Positions 41,192 to 52,404 of a DNA stretch of 64,000 nucleotides are shown in pieces. Position 1 is the stretch's first letter. The number at the start of each line of letters is the position of its first letter. The notes beneath the pieces were generated by a model that made no database searches, was not told the DNA's origin, and worked only from the letters and a program-made list of their open reading frames with translations. The translations under genes were made by a program, and so were the position numbers. Source of the stretch: Pyxidicoccus caerfyrddinensis (GTDB lineage: Bacteria; Myxococcota; Myxococcia; Myxococcales; Myxococcaceae); assembly GCF_010894405.1 (NCBI RefSeq), contig NZ_JAAIYA010000026.1, positions 47,494 to 111,493 of the forward strand, in the 5' to 3' direction.

Positions 41192-42592
41192 TTACTTCAT
41201 GCGGTGGGCCGTCACCGTCACCTCGTCCCGGTCATGGTAGAGCTGCCGGACGGTGAGGCCCTCCCAGGCTCCCTCCTGCATCAGCGTCTGGCGCACGCGC
41301 AGCAGCATGGGGTTCTTGTCCTTCATCGGCAGCTTGATGTTGGCCACCAGGTGGCGGGCCCAGTTGCGCCGGCCCCACTTGGCGAGCAGCTGTGCCACCT
41401 CGAGCGGGCGCCACGCCATGTCGCAGAAGAGCCAGTCCACCGGCTCCTCGGGCGCGTAGGCGAAGGCGCTCTCCTGCACGTGCTGCACGCGCTTGTTGGC
41501 AGCCAGCTCCGGCATCAGCTTCGCCGGGTCCACCGCCACCACCCGCGCCCCGCGCGCCACCAGTCGCTGCGTCCACCCGCCGGGCGCCGCGCCCAGGTCC
41601 ACGCAGACGTCCCCGCGCCCGGGCTCGAAGGCCAGTCCGTCCAGCGCCTCCTCCAGCTTCATGGCCGCGCGCGAGGGAGACTCGCCCGCGCGCTTCATGC
41701 GCCGCCGCCCGCCGGCCGCCAGCGACAGCGCCTCGCGAGCAGGCACCGCGCCCACCACCGTCACCCCGTCCGGCGCCACGCACAGCCCCACCAGCACGGC
41801 GCCCGCGTCGCGCGCTCGCTGCGCGTCATCCACCAGGCGCTCCGCAGGGAGCCGCGCGCGCACCGCCGCCTCCAGCGCCTCCGCGGGTGCGGTCAGCGTG
41901 TTGCCGCGCGGCGTGTCCGGCGTGAAGGCCTGCACCACCCAGGGCCCCTTGCCCGGCAGCGACGTCACGGCTCTTGCCGCGGCCTCGGCCACCGCGTCGG
42001 GCGCGCTCGCCGTCAGCGAGACGACCACCCGGTAGCCGGCCCGGGCGAAGGCGGGCGACAGACCGGTGACGGCCTCGCTCTCCACCAGGGCCTCGCCCAG
42101 CAGGCGGGGATGGGCACCCGCCCACTCCAGCTCCTCGTAGAGGTGGGGCTCGAAGCCCGCGCGGCAGGTCCACAGCCAGTGCCCCGGCCGGGCGGCCAGC
42201 GTTTGTGCGGGCATGGGGGGGACGCGGGCCCGGGGTGGGACCCGGGGGGCAGGCGCCGCGGCGTTTGCATGCGGCCCGACGCTGGACCCCGTGCCCTGGG
42301 GGCCTCGGGAGCCCGCGCCCTGCTGGGGGCCTCGGGAGCCCGCGCCCTGCTGGGCGCCTCGGGAGCCCTGGCCCTGAGCGCCTCGGGAGCCTGTGCCCTG
42401 GGTGCTGCGGGAGCCTGTGCCCTGGATGCTTCGAGAACCCGTGCCCTGGGTGCTGCGGGAGCCCGTGCCCTGGGGGCCCCGGGGGGCAGGCCCCTGGCGT
42501 CCCCCGGACGGACCCGGCCGGGCGGGGCGGCGGGATTTGCCTGCGGGTGAAGGTTGGCCCTGGCCGCGGCGTTGATTTCGTGTGGGGGACAT
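41192..42592 (-). CDS. RlmM-like 23S rRNA 2'-O-methyltransferase with repeat-rich N-terminal tail
   Basis: 466 residues from the ATG at 42592 (longer frames run into the secA leader). The first ~125 residues are disordered and basic, with eight Gly/Ser/Arg/Gln repeats (~39-104). After that comes a THUMP/RFM-like region (~135-290) and a Rossmann methyltransferase domain: DLGAAPGGWT (SAM site, ~332-341), VVAVDPAKL, CDM (390-392) and KLPMK (420-424), which provide the Lys-Asp-Lys catalytic set of RlmM (E. coli target C2498). E. coli RlmM is ~366 residues; the tail explains the extra length. The specific rRNA position here is inferred from family only. Confidence 0.88.
   Translation of the reverse strand: MSPTRNQRRGQGQPSPAGKSRRPARPGPSGGRQGPAPRGPQGTGSRSTQGTGSRSIQGTGSRSTQGTGSRGAQGQGSRGAQQGAGSRGPQQGAGSRGPQGTGSSVGPHANAAAPAPRVPPRARVPPMPAQTLAARPGHWLWTCRAGFEPHLYEELEWAGAHPRLLGEALVESEAVTGLSPAFARAGYRVVVSLTASAPDAVAEAAARAVTSLPGKGPWVVQAFTPDTPRGNTLTAPAEALEAAVRARLPAERLVDDAQRARDAGAVLVGLCVAPDGVTVVGAVPAREALSLAAGGRRRMKRAGESPSRAAMKLEEALDGLAFEPGRGDVCVDLGAAPGGWTQRLVARGARVVAVDPAKLMPELAANKRVQHVQESAFAYAPEEPVDWLFCDMAWRPLEVAQLLAKWGRRNWARHLVANIKLPMKDKNPMLLRVRQTLMQEGAWEGLTVRQLYHDRDEVTVTAHRMK
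42281..42478. repeat. 24/27-bp tandem repeats encoding an RG-rich tail
   Basis: Eight in-frame units of 8-9 residues (GPQGTGSR, STQGTGSR, SIQGTGSR and variants such as GAQQGAGSR) lie inside the N-terminus of the rlmM-like gene. Unit length is a multiple of three, so copy-number change would keep the frame. Confidence 0.85.
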
Positions 42593-42762
42593 TGCGTGTG
42601 CTCGGTTCCGCTTTACTGTGAGCCGCTGCGTGTACGGCGACCGGCCGAGTGGAAGTTTCGGGGGTCGCTCGTGGTTTTCAACCGGTTCTCCCTTACACCT
42701 CCTGGGATTTCCCTTCACTCGCCGCCGTCCTTCGAGGATTCTCCGGCGAGAGAGTCGACCGA

Positions 42763-45594
<2,832 letters not shown>

Positions 45595-45625
45595 TCGCGG
45601 GCTTCTCCCCACGACCAGGTAGGAC

Positions 45626-45675
45626 ACCGGCGCGGCGCCGCTCCCTCACAGGGGCGGCCACCGCGCCGGTCGTCT
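45626..45675 (+). terminator. Strong hairpin terminator after secA
   Basis: ACCGGCGCGG (45626-45635) pairs perfectly with CCGCGCCGGT (45661-45670), and the enclosed sequence forms a further 8-bp stem (45637-45644 with 45651-45658). CGTCTTTCC follows. It is a long, nearly continuous hairpin 31 bp after the secA stop. Confidence 0.8.
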
Positions 45676-45973
45676 TTCCGGCGACGGGCAGGGGGGCCGC
45701 AAGGCAGGCGGGCGGGCACGGGCCGTCCGTGACGGTACGGACGGTGCAGTGAAGCTTGCGCCGCCCGGAAGGGTTCTGTTAAGGACCCCCGGCCCCTGGG
45801 TATGGGGTCGGGGAGCAGTCGAGCCCTGGTAGCAAGGCAGCAACCACTACACACACGCTCGTGCCGGTCGCCGGTGCCTCCGTGAACGGGCCTCTGCAGA
45901 AGAGGCTCCTCTTCACGGTCGTCACGACCGGGCTTCGCGAGCGTGGCGGATCACCAACCGGAGAGAGACTCAC
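45671..45973 (+). promoter_or_regulatory. Structured rpsB leader region
   Basis: This gap between secA and rpsB holds no gene that I can see. Three perfect hairpins occur: 45723-45730/45737-45744 (8 bp), 45890-45895/45901-45906 (6 bp) and 45916-45921/45925-45930 (6 bp, 3-nt loop). A weak promoter-like pair (TTGCGC at 45756, TGTTAA at 45777) would make the last two part of the rpsB mRNA leader. Leaders of rpsB in other bacteria are known to bind S2 for autoregulation; equivalence here is inference. Confidence 0.5.
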
Positions 45974-46969
<996 letters not shown>

Positions 46970-46995
46970 CCGTCCCTTCCTCTCGTTGGTTTCAA

Positions 46996-47029
46996 GGCGG
47001 CCGGGTGGCGCAGCAGCGACCCGGCCGCC
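46996..47029 (+). terminator. Hairpin between rpsB and tsf
   Basis: GGCGGCCGGGT (46996-47006) and ACCCGGCCGCC (47019-47029) form a perfect 11-bp stem, followed by CCTGTTTCCC. It could terminate or attenuate transcription after rpsB, or protect the rpsB 3' end, lowering tsf expression relative to rpsB. Confidence 0.65.
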
Positions 47030-47120
47030 CCTGTTTCCCGTGTACCGCAGTACCCCTTTTCAACCCTGATACTCCGCCCGGCGCTCCGCGCCCATGGTGA
47101 GGCGGAGGCTGGAGACGAAC

Positions 47121-47774
47121 ATGGCCGAGGTCAGCGCCCAGATGGTGAAGGAGCTCCGCGAGCGGACCGGCGCGGGCATGATGGACTGCAAGAAGGCGCT
47201 CGCCGAGAGCGCCGGTGACTTCGCGAAGGCCGAGGAGTGGCTGCGCAAGAAGGGCATCGCCAAGGCGGCCGGCAAGGAAGGCCGCGTGGCCGCGGAAGGC
47301 CTCATCGGCACCTACCTCCACGGTGGCCGCATCGGCGTCATCGTCGAGGTCAACTGCGAGACGGACTTCGTCGCCCGCAACCCGGACTTCCAGGACCTGG
47401 TGAAGGACGTGGCCATGCAGATCGCCGCGGCCAGCCCCAAGTACGTCCGCCGCGAGGAGGTCCCCACGGACAACCTCGACAAGGAGAAGGAAATCCAGCG
47501 CGACCTGCTCAAGCAGCAGGGCAAGCCCGAGGCGATGCTGGACAAGATTCTCGTCGGGAAGATGGAGAAGTACTACGAGGGAGTGTGCCTCGTGGACCAG
47601 CTCTGGGTGAAGGACGACAAGAAGAAGGTCGGTGAGATGATCACCGAGCGCGCCGCGAAGATTGGCGAGAAGGTCTCCGTCCGCCGCTTCGTCCGGTACG
47701 AGGTGGGTGAGGGCATCCAGAAGCAGAAGGACGACCTCGCCGCCGAGGTCGCCAAGACGCTGGGCCAGGCGTAG
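47121..47774 (+). CDS. tsf: Elongation factor Ts
   Basis: 217 residues from the ATG at 47121, shorter than E. coli EF-Ts (~283) but usual for the group that lacks the second dimer subdomain. EF-Ts exchanges GDP for GTP on EF-Tu. The N-terminal UBA-like domain holds LRERTGAGMMDCKKAL (~12-27), and NCETDFVARNPDF is the conserved core contact region. A GATACT hexamer at about 47068 could be part of its own promoter, which would fit the hairpin after rpsB. A strong hairpin terminator follows. Confidence 0.97.
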   Translation: MAEVSAQMVKELRERTGAGMMDCKKALAESAGDFAKAEEWLRKKGIAKAAGKEGRVAAEGLIGTYLHGGRIGVIVEVNCETDFVARNPDFQDLVKDVAMQIAAASPKYVRREEVPTDNLDKEKEIQRDLLKQQGKPEAMLDKILVGKMEKYYEGVCLVDQLWVKDDKKKVGEMITERAAKIGEKVSVRRFVRYEVGEGIQKQKDDLAAEVAKTLGQA

Positions 47775-47813
47775 TTTCCAGGGTGGCCCTCTTGGGGGCC
47801 GCTCGGTGGAAGT

Positions 47814-47867
47814 GAGGGCCGCGCGCACGGACATCCCCTGGAGGGGGGACCGGGCGGCGCGGCCCTC
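47814..47867 (+). terminator. Strong hairpin terminator after tsf
   Basis: GAGGGCCGCGC (47814-47824) pairs with GCGCGGCCCTC (47857-47867), 11 bp perfect, enclosing a second C-rich/G-rich stem (TCCCC...GGGGGGA). This ends the rpsB-tsf unit 109 bp before pyrH, which therefore likely has its own promoter. Confidence 0.75.
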
Positions 47868-47975
47868 GTCCTTGCGGGCTCCCCCCTCCCTTGCGACAGA
47901 CAGCGGACGATGCGGGCCGGACAGCCCGACTCGGGCGTTGATCAGTCGCGGGACGGGGGATAGAAGCGGACGCGC

Positions 47976-48728
47976 ATGTCCTCCGACACGACGAGCCCCC
48001 TCCGTTACAAGCGCATCCTCCTCAAGCTCTCGGGCGAGGCCCTGATGGGCGAAGGCAAGTACGGCATCCATCCGCCCACATTGCTCGCCATCGCCGAGGA
48101 GGTCATCGAGGTGGCGCAGGCCGGCGTGGAGGTGGCCCTCGTCATCGGCGGCGGCAACATCTTCCGCGGCGTGGCGGGCGCCACCGAGGGCATGGACCGC
48201 GCGAGCGCGGACTACATGGGGATGCTGGCCACCTGCATCAACTCCATGGCCATGCAGGACGCGCTGGAGAAGAAGGGCGTCCACACGCGCGTGCTGTCCG
48301 CCATCAAGATGGAGCAGATTGCCGAGCCCTACATCCGCCGGCGCGCGGTGCGTCACCTGGAGAAGGGCCGCATCGTCATCTTCGCCGCGGGCACCGGCAA
48401 CCCGTACTTCACGACGGACACCGCCGCCTCGCTGCGCGCCATGGAAATCAACGCGCAGGTCATCCTGAAGGCGACGAAGGTGGATGGCATCTACAACGCG
48501 GACCCGAAGAAGGACCCCACCGCGCGCCGCTACAAGACGCTGACGTACATGGACGTGCTGCGGCAGAACCTCAATGTGATGGACTCCACGGCCATCTCGC
48601 TGTGCATGGACAACAAGCTGCCCCTCATCGTCTTCGACCTGACGGTGCGTGGGAACATCCGTCGCGCGGTGCTGGGGGGCGGGGAGATTGGTACGCTGGT
48701 GGGTGGGACGGAGACTGCCTGGGCCTAG
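47976..48728 (+). CDS. pyrH: Uridylate kinase (UMP kinase)
   Basis: 250 residues. Phosphorylates UMP to UDP; hexameric amino-acid-kinase fold enzyme. N-terminal RILLKLSGEALMGE is the phosphate-binding start; VIGGGNIFRG and RASADYMGMLAT, then FAAGTGNPYFTTDTAASLRA and TKVDGIYNADPKKDP follow the family consensus. Length is typical. The order tsf-pyrH-frr is conserved in many bacteria. frr starts 44 bp later on the same strand. Confidence 0.98.
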   Translation: MSSDTTSPLRYKRILLKLSGEALMGEGKYGIHPPTLLAIAEEVIEVAQAGVEVALVIGGGNIFRGVAGATEGMDRASADYMGMLATCINSMAMQDALEKKGVHTRVLSAIKMEQIAEPYIRRRAVRHLEKGRIVIFAAGTGNPYFTTDTAASLRAMEINAQVILKATKVDGIYNADPKKDPTARRYKTLTYMDVLRQNLNVMDSTAISLCMDNKLPLIVFDLTVRGNIRRAVLGGGEIGTLVGGTETAWA

Positions 48729-48772
48729 CGCCCGGACGACCGCCGCCGGCAAGCACTCAAGGAGAAATCGCA

Positions 48773-49330
48773 ATGAGTGGAGACGTCGTCGCCGAACTGA
48801 AGACCCGCATCGACAAGTCGCTCGAGGACTTGAAGCGGGAGCTGACGAAGGTGCGCACCGGGCGCGCCAGCATCTCCATCCTGGATGGCATCCGGGTGGA
48901 CTACTACGGCACGCCCACGCCGCTGTCCGGCGTGGCCAGCGTCAACGCGCCCGAGCCCCGACTCATCACCATCAAGCCGTGGGAGAAGAGCGTCCTCAAG
49001 GAGATTGAAAAGGCGCTGCGCGAGGCGAACCTGGGCATCAACCCGATGAGCGATGGGGAGATGATTCGCCTGCCCTTCCCGCCGCTCACCGAGGAGCGCC
49101 GCAAGGACATCGCCAAGCAGGTGAAGACGAAGGGTGAGGACCACAAGGTCGCCATCCGCAACGTCCGCCGCGACGCCAACGAGGCGCTCAAGGTCCAGCT
49201 CAAGGACAAGAAGATCACCGAGGACGACCACAAGCGCATCACCGAGACGGTGCAGAAGCAGACCGACGCGGGCATCGCCCAGGTGGACGACATCGTGAAG
49301 AAGAAGGAGAAGGAGGTCATGGAGGTCTGA
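48773..49330 (+). CDS. frr: Ribosome recycling factor
   Basis: 185 residues from the ATG at 48773, preceded by AAGGAGA (48759-48765). Splits post-termination ribosomes with EF-G. KVRTGRASISILDGIRVDYYG and LREANLGINPMSDG-type motifs and the C-terminal helical bundle (EERRKDIAKQVK, KKITEDDHKRI) match RRF, and the length is exactly the family's. The TGA overlaps the following ATG (TGATG), so a regulator-like protein is translationally coupled to it, which is not usual for frr. Confidence 0.98.
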   Translation: MSGDVVAELKTRIDKSLEDLKRELTKVRTGRASISILDGIRVDYYGTPTPLSGVASVNAPEPRLITIKPWEKSVLKEIEKALREANLGINPMSDGEMIRLPFPPLTEERRKDIAKQVKTKGEDHKVAIRNVRRDANEALKVQLKDKKITEDDHKRITETVQKQTDAGIAQVDDIVKKKEKEVMEV

Positions 49331-50643
49331 TGGCCTCCGTGCTCCTGGCCGAGCCCTCCGTGCCGGTGGCGGGCGCTCTGCGCCGCTACCTCGAAGGGGC
49401 CGGCCACGAAGTCTCCTCGGCGGGCAGCGCGGACGAAGCGCTGCGCGCCGCCCGGGTGCGTCCTCCCGCGGTGCTGCTGGCCTCGGGGACGGGCACCCTG
49501 GACGGAGAGGCGCTGTGCCGCGCCCTCCGCGCGGACGGGCTCTCCGTCCCGGTGCTGCTGCTGTACCCGCCCACCGAAGAGCACGCGGACGAGCGCGCCG
49601 TCGAGGCGGGCGCGGACGGGTGCCTGGTGGGGCCGCTCAAGCGCGCCAACGTGCTGACCTGCGTCGGGCTGCTGATGCAGCGCGAGGAGGCACGTCGGTT
49701 GGCGGCCCCCGCTCCGGACGAGGCTTCCGGCGCGACGCTCGTGCTCACGCGTGACGACGAGAGCGACGACGAGCTGAGCTTCGGAGAGTCCATGCCCGAC
49801 GCGGCGTCAGGCGCGGGTTCCGAGCCCTCGCGCGACGAAGCCCGAAGGCTGGAGGTCACCCCTTCGCCGGGGACGGCCTCCCGCGTGGCCTTTGCCCTGG
49901 CGGGCTCGGGCGAGGCCGTGGGCCCGGACGCCCAGAGCTCCGTCTCCCCCGGGGGCCAGCAGGGCGCGGCCTCCCAGGCCGTCACGGGCATGGCGTCGGG
50001 GGCCCCCCGAGGGACGGCCTCCCAGCGCGCGTCGGGGTTCGCCATCACCCCCGTGCCGGGCACGCTGACCATCCTGGAGCCGGAGGGCCGCCGCGTCACC
50101 CGCTCGGACCTGCCCGCCGTCGGCGCGCCGCCGTCGTCCTCGCCGGACTTCGAGTTCCTCAAGCGGCTGATGCTGATGGAGGTGAAGCGCAGCCGCCGCT
50201 ACCGCTATCCCATCGCCCTGCTGCTGGTGGAGCTGGACCGCTACACCGAGCGCATCGCCCCGCTCGCCCCCGCTGCCCGCACGGGCGTGCTGGCCGAGGC
50301 GCTGGGGCTCTTGGTGGCGGGCGTGCGTGACATCGACGTGGCCGTGCCCTTCTCGGACAGCCGCTTCGTGGTGTTCCTCCCGCACACGCCGCGCTCGGGC
50401 GCCCTCGTCGTGGCCGAGCGCCTGCGCGAGCGGGTGAAGTCCCTGCGGGGGCTGGCGGGCACGAGCGCGTCCGTGGGCGTGGCGGTGTCCGAGCCGCCCG
50501 CGGGCAAGGCGCCTTCGTCCGGCGGCGGGGCCCAGGTGAGCTTTGGAGGCTTGCTGAAGGAAGCGGGCGAGGCGCTGCGCCGCGCGCAGGCCGCCGGGGG
50601 CGACAGGGTGGAGCCGGCGGGCGGGAAGCCTCAGCCGGGATAA
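49330..50643 (+). CDS. Pseudo-receiver + degenerate GGDEF protein with intact I-site
   Basis: 437 residues, ATG on the frr stop. Residues 1-120 resemble a receiver, but the acidic pair is AE (7-8) and the phosphoacceptor position is A51 (VLLASGTGTLDG); K104 remains. A disordered Ser/Ala/Pro/Gly-rich linker (~125-270) follows. The C-terminal domain (~278-425) has the GGDEF fold, YRYPIALLLVELDRY, but the active site reads SDSRF (342-346). Five residues before it lies RDID (333-336), exactly the RxxD inhibitory site spacing. It is therefore predicted not to make c-di-GMP but possibly to bind it, as known for PopA and SgmT-type receptors. Function is inference. Confidence 0.82.
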   Translation: MASVLLAEPSVPVAGALRRYLEGAGHEVSSAGSADEALRAARVRPPAVLLASGTGTLDGEALCRALRADGLSVPVLLLYPPTEEHADERAVEAGADGCLVGPLKRANVLTCVGLLMQREEARRLAAPAPDEASGATLVLTRDDESDDELSFGESMPDAASGAGSEPSRDEARRLEVTPSPGTASRVAFALAGSGEAVGPDAQSSVSPGGQQGAASQAVTGMASGAPRGTASQRASGFAITPVPGTLTILEPEGRRVTRSDLPAVGAPPSSSPDFEFLKRLMLMEVKRSRRYRYPIALLLVELDRYTERIAPLAPAARTGVLAEALGLLVAGVRDIDVAVPFSDSRFVVFLPHTPRSGALVVAERLRERVKSLRGLAGTSASVGVAVSEPPAGKAPSSGGGAQVSFGGLLKEAGEALRRAQAAGGDRVEPAGGKPQPG

Positions 50644-50963
50644 ATGAAGTCCACGCCGCTGATGTCGTGCACCACGTCCGCGACGAAGGTGAGCAGCTCC
50701 AGGCCCCGGCCCTTGTCGTCCTTCCAGGCGCTGGTGGCCGGGTCGTACGTGAAGTGGATGCCCTGACCCCGGCCGGCGACCCATATCTGCCGCACGGCGC
50801 GCTGGGTGTTGACGATGCACTTCTCGCGGGAGCGGGCGGTGAGCGTCACCATGTCGCCCGTGCTCTCGGCCTCGAGGATGTCCGGGTCGATGACGTCCGC
50901 CGCGGCGAGGATGCGGCGGAACGCGGCGGTGGCGAGCTGGTTGTAGCGGGCTTCGTCCATCAT
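50631..50963 (-). CDS. cyaY: Frataxin-like iron-binding protein
   Basis: 110 residues. CyaY/frataxin binds iron and modulates iron-sulfur cluster assembly. The fold pattern is clear: N-terminal helix (EARYNQLATAAFRRILAA), acidic ridge with D/E residues (DVIDPDILEAESTGD), strands ending in CIVNTQRAVRQIWVAG, then GIHFTYDP, SAWKDD and a C-terminal helix. Length matches bacterial CyaY. Start may be either of two adjacent ATGs (50963 or 50960). It lies 13 bp after sixA on the same strand and overlaps the convergent upstream gene's end by 13 bp. Confidence 0.88.
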   Translation of the reverse strand: MMDEARYNQLATAAFRRILAAADVIDPDILEAESTGDMVTLTARSREKCIVNTQRAVRQIWVAGRGQGIHFTYDPATSAWKDDKGRGLELLTFVADVVHDISGVDFIYPG

Positions 50964-50976
50964 GGCCGCGCGGGCC

Positions 50977-51471
50977 TCACTGGATGACGTCGAGCACCTG
51001 CTGGCCAGGGGCCGCGTAGAACAGGAACTTCAGCTGCGGCGTCTCCCCGTCCGAGCGCTCCAGCGCGATGACGGTGCCCGGGTTGACGGGCTTGGGGAAG
51101 GACTGCATGCCCAGCAGGTGGGCGGCCAGCGCCCCCATGGAGGGCTGGTGCCCCACGAGCACCAGGTTCTGGTCCGAGTGCTCGGTCAGCACCGGCTCCA
51201 CCGCGCCCACCGGCATGTCCGGCAAGAGGCACCGGTGCACCTTGAGCAGGCCCTCGTGCTTCGTCTCGATGGAGAGGATCTGCGCCGTCTGCACCGTACG
51301 CACCAGCGGGCTGGTCAGGATGAGACCCACGGGGCCCATGCGCTCCGACAGCGACGCGAAGTGCTGTGACGTCGCGGCGCGGGCCTTCGCGGTGAGCGCG
51401 CGCGCCTCGTCGCCGAGACCCTCGGGGATCTCTGCGTCCGCATCGCCGTGCCTAACCAGGAAAATCCTCAA
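50977..51471 (-). CDS. sixA: SixA-type phosphohistidine phosphatase
   Basis: 164 residues; TTG start with GGAGGG just upstream. Histidine-phosphatase superfamily motif FLVRHGDAD (RHG, catalytic His8), further conserved Arg in TSPLVRTVQTA, and the second His in LVGHQPSMG. SixA in E. coli dephosphorylates histidine-phosphotransfer proteins (ArcB HPt, NPr). Small size without extra domains fits SixA rather than phosphoglycerate mutase. It could tune the many phosphorelays of a myxobacterium; targets unknown. Co-directional with cyaY. Confidence 0.92.
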   Translation of the reverse strand: MRIFLVRHGDADAEIPEGLGDEARALTAKARAATSQHFASLSERMGPVGLILTSPLVRTVQTAQILSIETKHEGLLKVHRCLLPDMPVGAVEPVLTEHSDQNLVLVGHQPSMGALAAHLLGMQSFPKPVNPGTVIALERSDGETPQLKFLFYAAPGQQVLDVIQ

Positions 51472-51656
51472 AGTCCCTCCACCGCTTTCGACAGGACCGC
51501 GGTTCGTACACGAGCGCAGCCGGGTTGGTCAAAGGTAATGCAGCGATTGTTCAGTGGCCGGAACAACCCCGTCGTGTCAGAGAGAGAAGGGCGTCACCGG
51601 CCGCCGCGCAAGTGGCGGAAGTTCCCGGTGTCTCCGGCCCGTCTGGAGGAAAACGC

Positions 51657-52325
51657 ATGCGCACCATGCTGTCGGGACTGTTGGTACTGCTGGCCTTCTC
51701 GGCTTGTAAGAAGGAAGAGGCCGCACCCCGCCCGGCACCCGGGGAGGCAGCCGAGCCAGCCACCGGCGCCCCGGTGGAAGGGGCGGCCGAGGTCGGCCCG
51801 TACACCGTCACGAAGGAGAAGCTGGACGCGTACGTGGGCTACCAGCGGCGCATGCTGGAGGTGTACGGCTCGCTGCTCAAGGGGCTGCACGGCCTGGGCG
51901 CGCTGGTGGACGCGGGCACCCCGGAGGCCATGGCGTCCGCGCGCGCGGGGCTGAAGGTGGTGGAGGCCAAGGCCAGGTCGGAGGCCGAGGCCCGGCAGCA
52001 GGCGGGGCTGAGCGAGAATGACGTCAACGGCATCGCCGAGGTGGTGACGGCGGTCATCAGCCAGCGGCAGCTCGGCCGCACGCTCCAGTACGAGGAGGAG
52101 CTGAAGAAGCTGGAGGCGCTCCAGGCGAAGCTCCCACCCGAGCAGCAGGAGGGGCTCGCGGCGCAGGTGGCCTCCATGCGCCGCCAGGTGGAGGCCTTCG
52201 AGAAGCTGGCCGACGCGCGCCGCGACTACGGCGACGCCAACGTGGACGTGGTCCTCACGCGCGAGGACGACCTGATGAAGAACTACCAGGAGATGCTGCG
52301 CGTCTTCACCGGCACGCGCCGGTGA
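51657..52325 (+). CDS. Lipoprotein of unknown function
   Basis: 222 residues from the ATG at 51657, preceded by CTGGAGGAAAA; an in-frame earlier start is weaker. Lipobox AFSAC gives a lipidated Cys17, followed by KKEEAAPRPAP. The mature part is helix-rich, with coiled-coil-like stretches of Glu, Lys, Ala and Leu (~75-205), and no recognised domain. Location should be the outer or inner membrane's periplasmic side. Divergent from sixA and upstream of the secreted propeller gene. I do not recognise the family. Confidence 0.85.
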   Translation: MRTMLSGLLVLLAFSACKKEEAAPRPAPGEAAEPATGAPVEGAAEVGPYTVTKEKLDAYVGYQRRMLEVYGSLLKGLHGLGALVDAGTPEAMASARAGLKVVEAKARSEAEARQQAGLSENDVNGIAEVVTAVISQRQLGRTLQYEEELKKLEALQAKLPPEQQEGLAAQVASMRRQVEAFEKLADARRDYGDANVDVVLTREDDLMKNYQEMLRVFTGTRR

Positions 52326-52404
52326 GCCGTATGTCAGTGCCCCATGGTTGTGTGCCGTCAACCATTGCCGGGGGATGACCCCCGGACTGGTTGAGGAGCA
52401 TTAC

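Noticed and set aside
42281..42478. Regular 24-bp repeats considered as a CRISPR array
   Set aside because: Repeats abut directly without unique spacers, are in frame and encode a repeated peptide; no cas genes nearby.
45595..45973. tRNA or small stable RNA gene in the secA-rpsB gap
   Set aside because: Hairpins are present but no cloverleaf with a T-loop GTTCNANNC and anticodon arm could be found.
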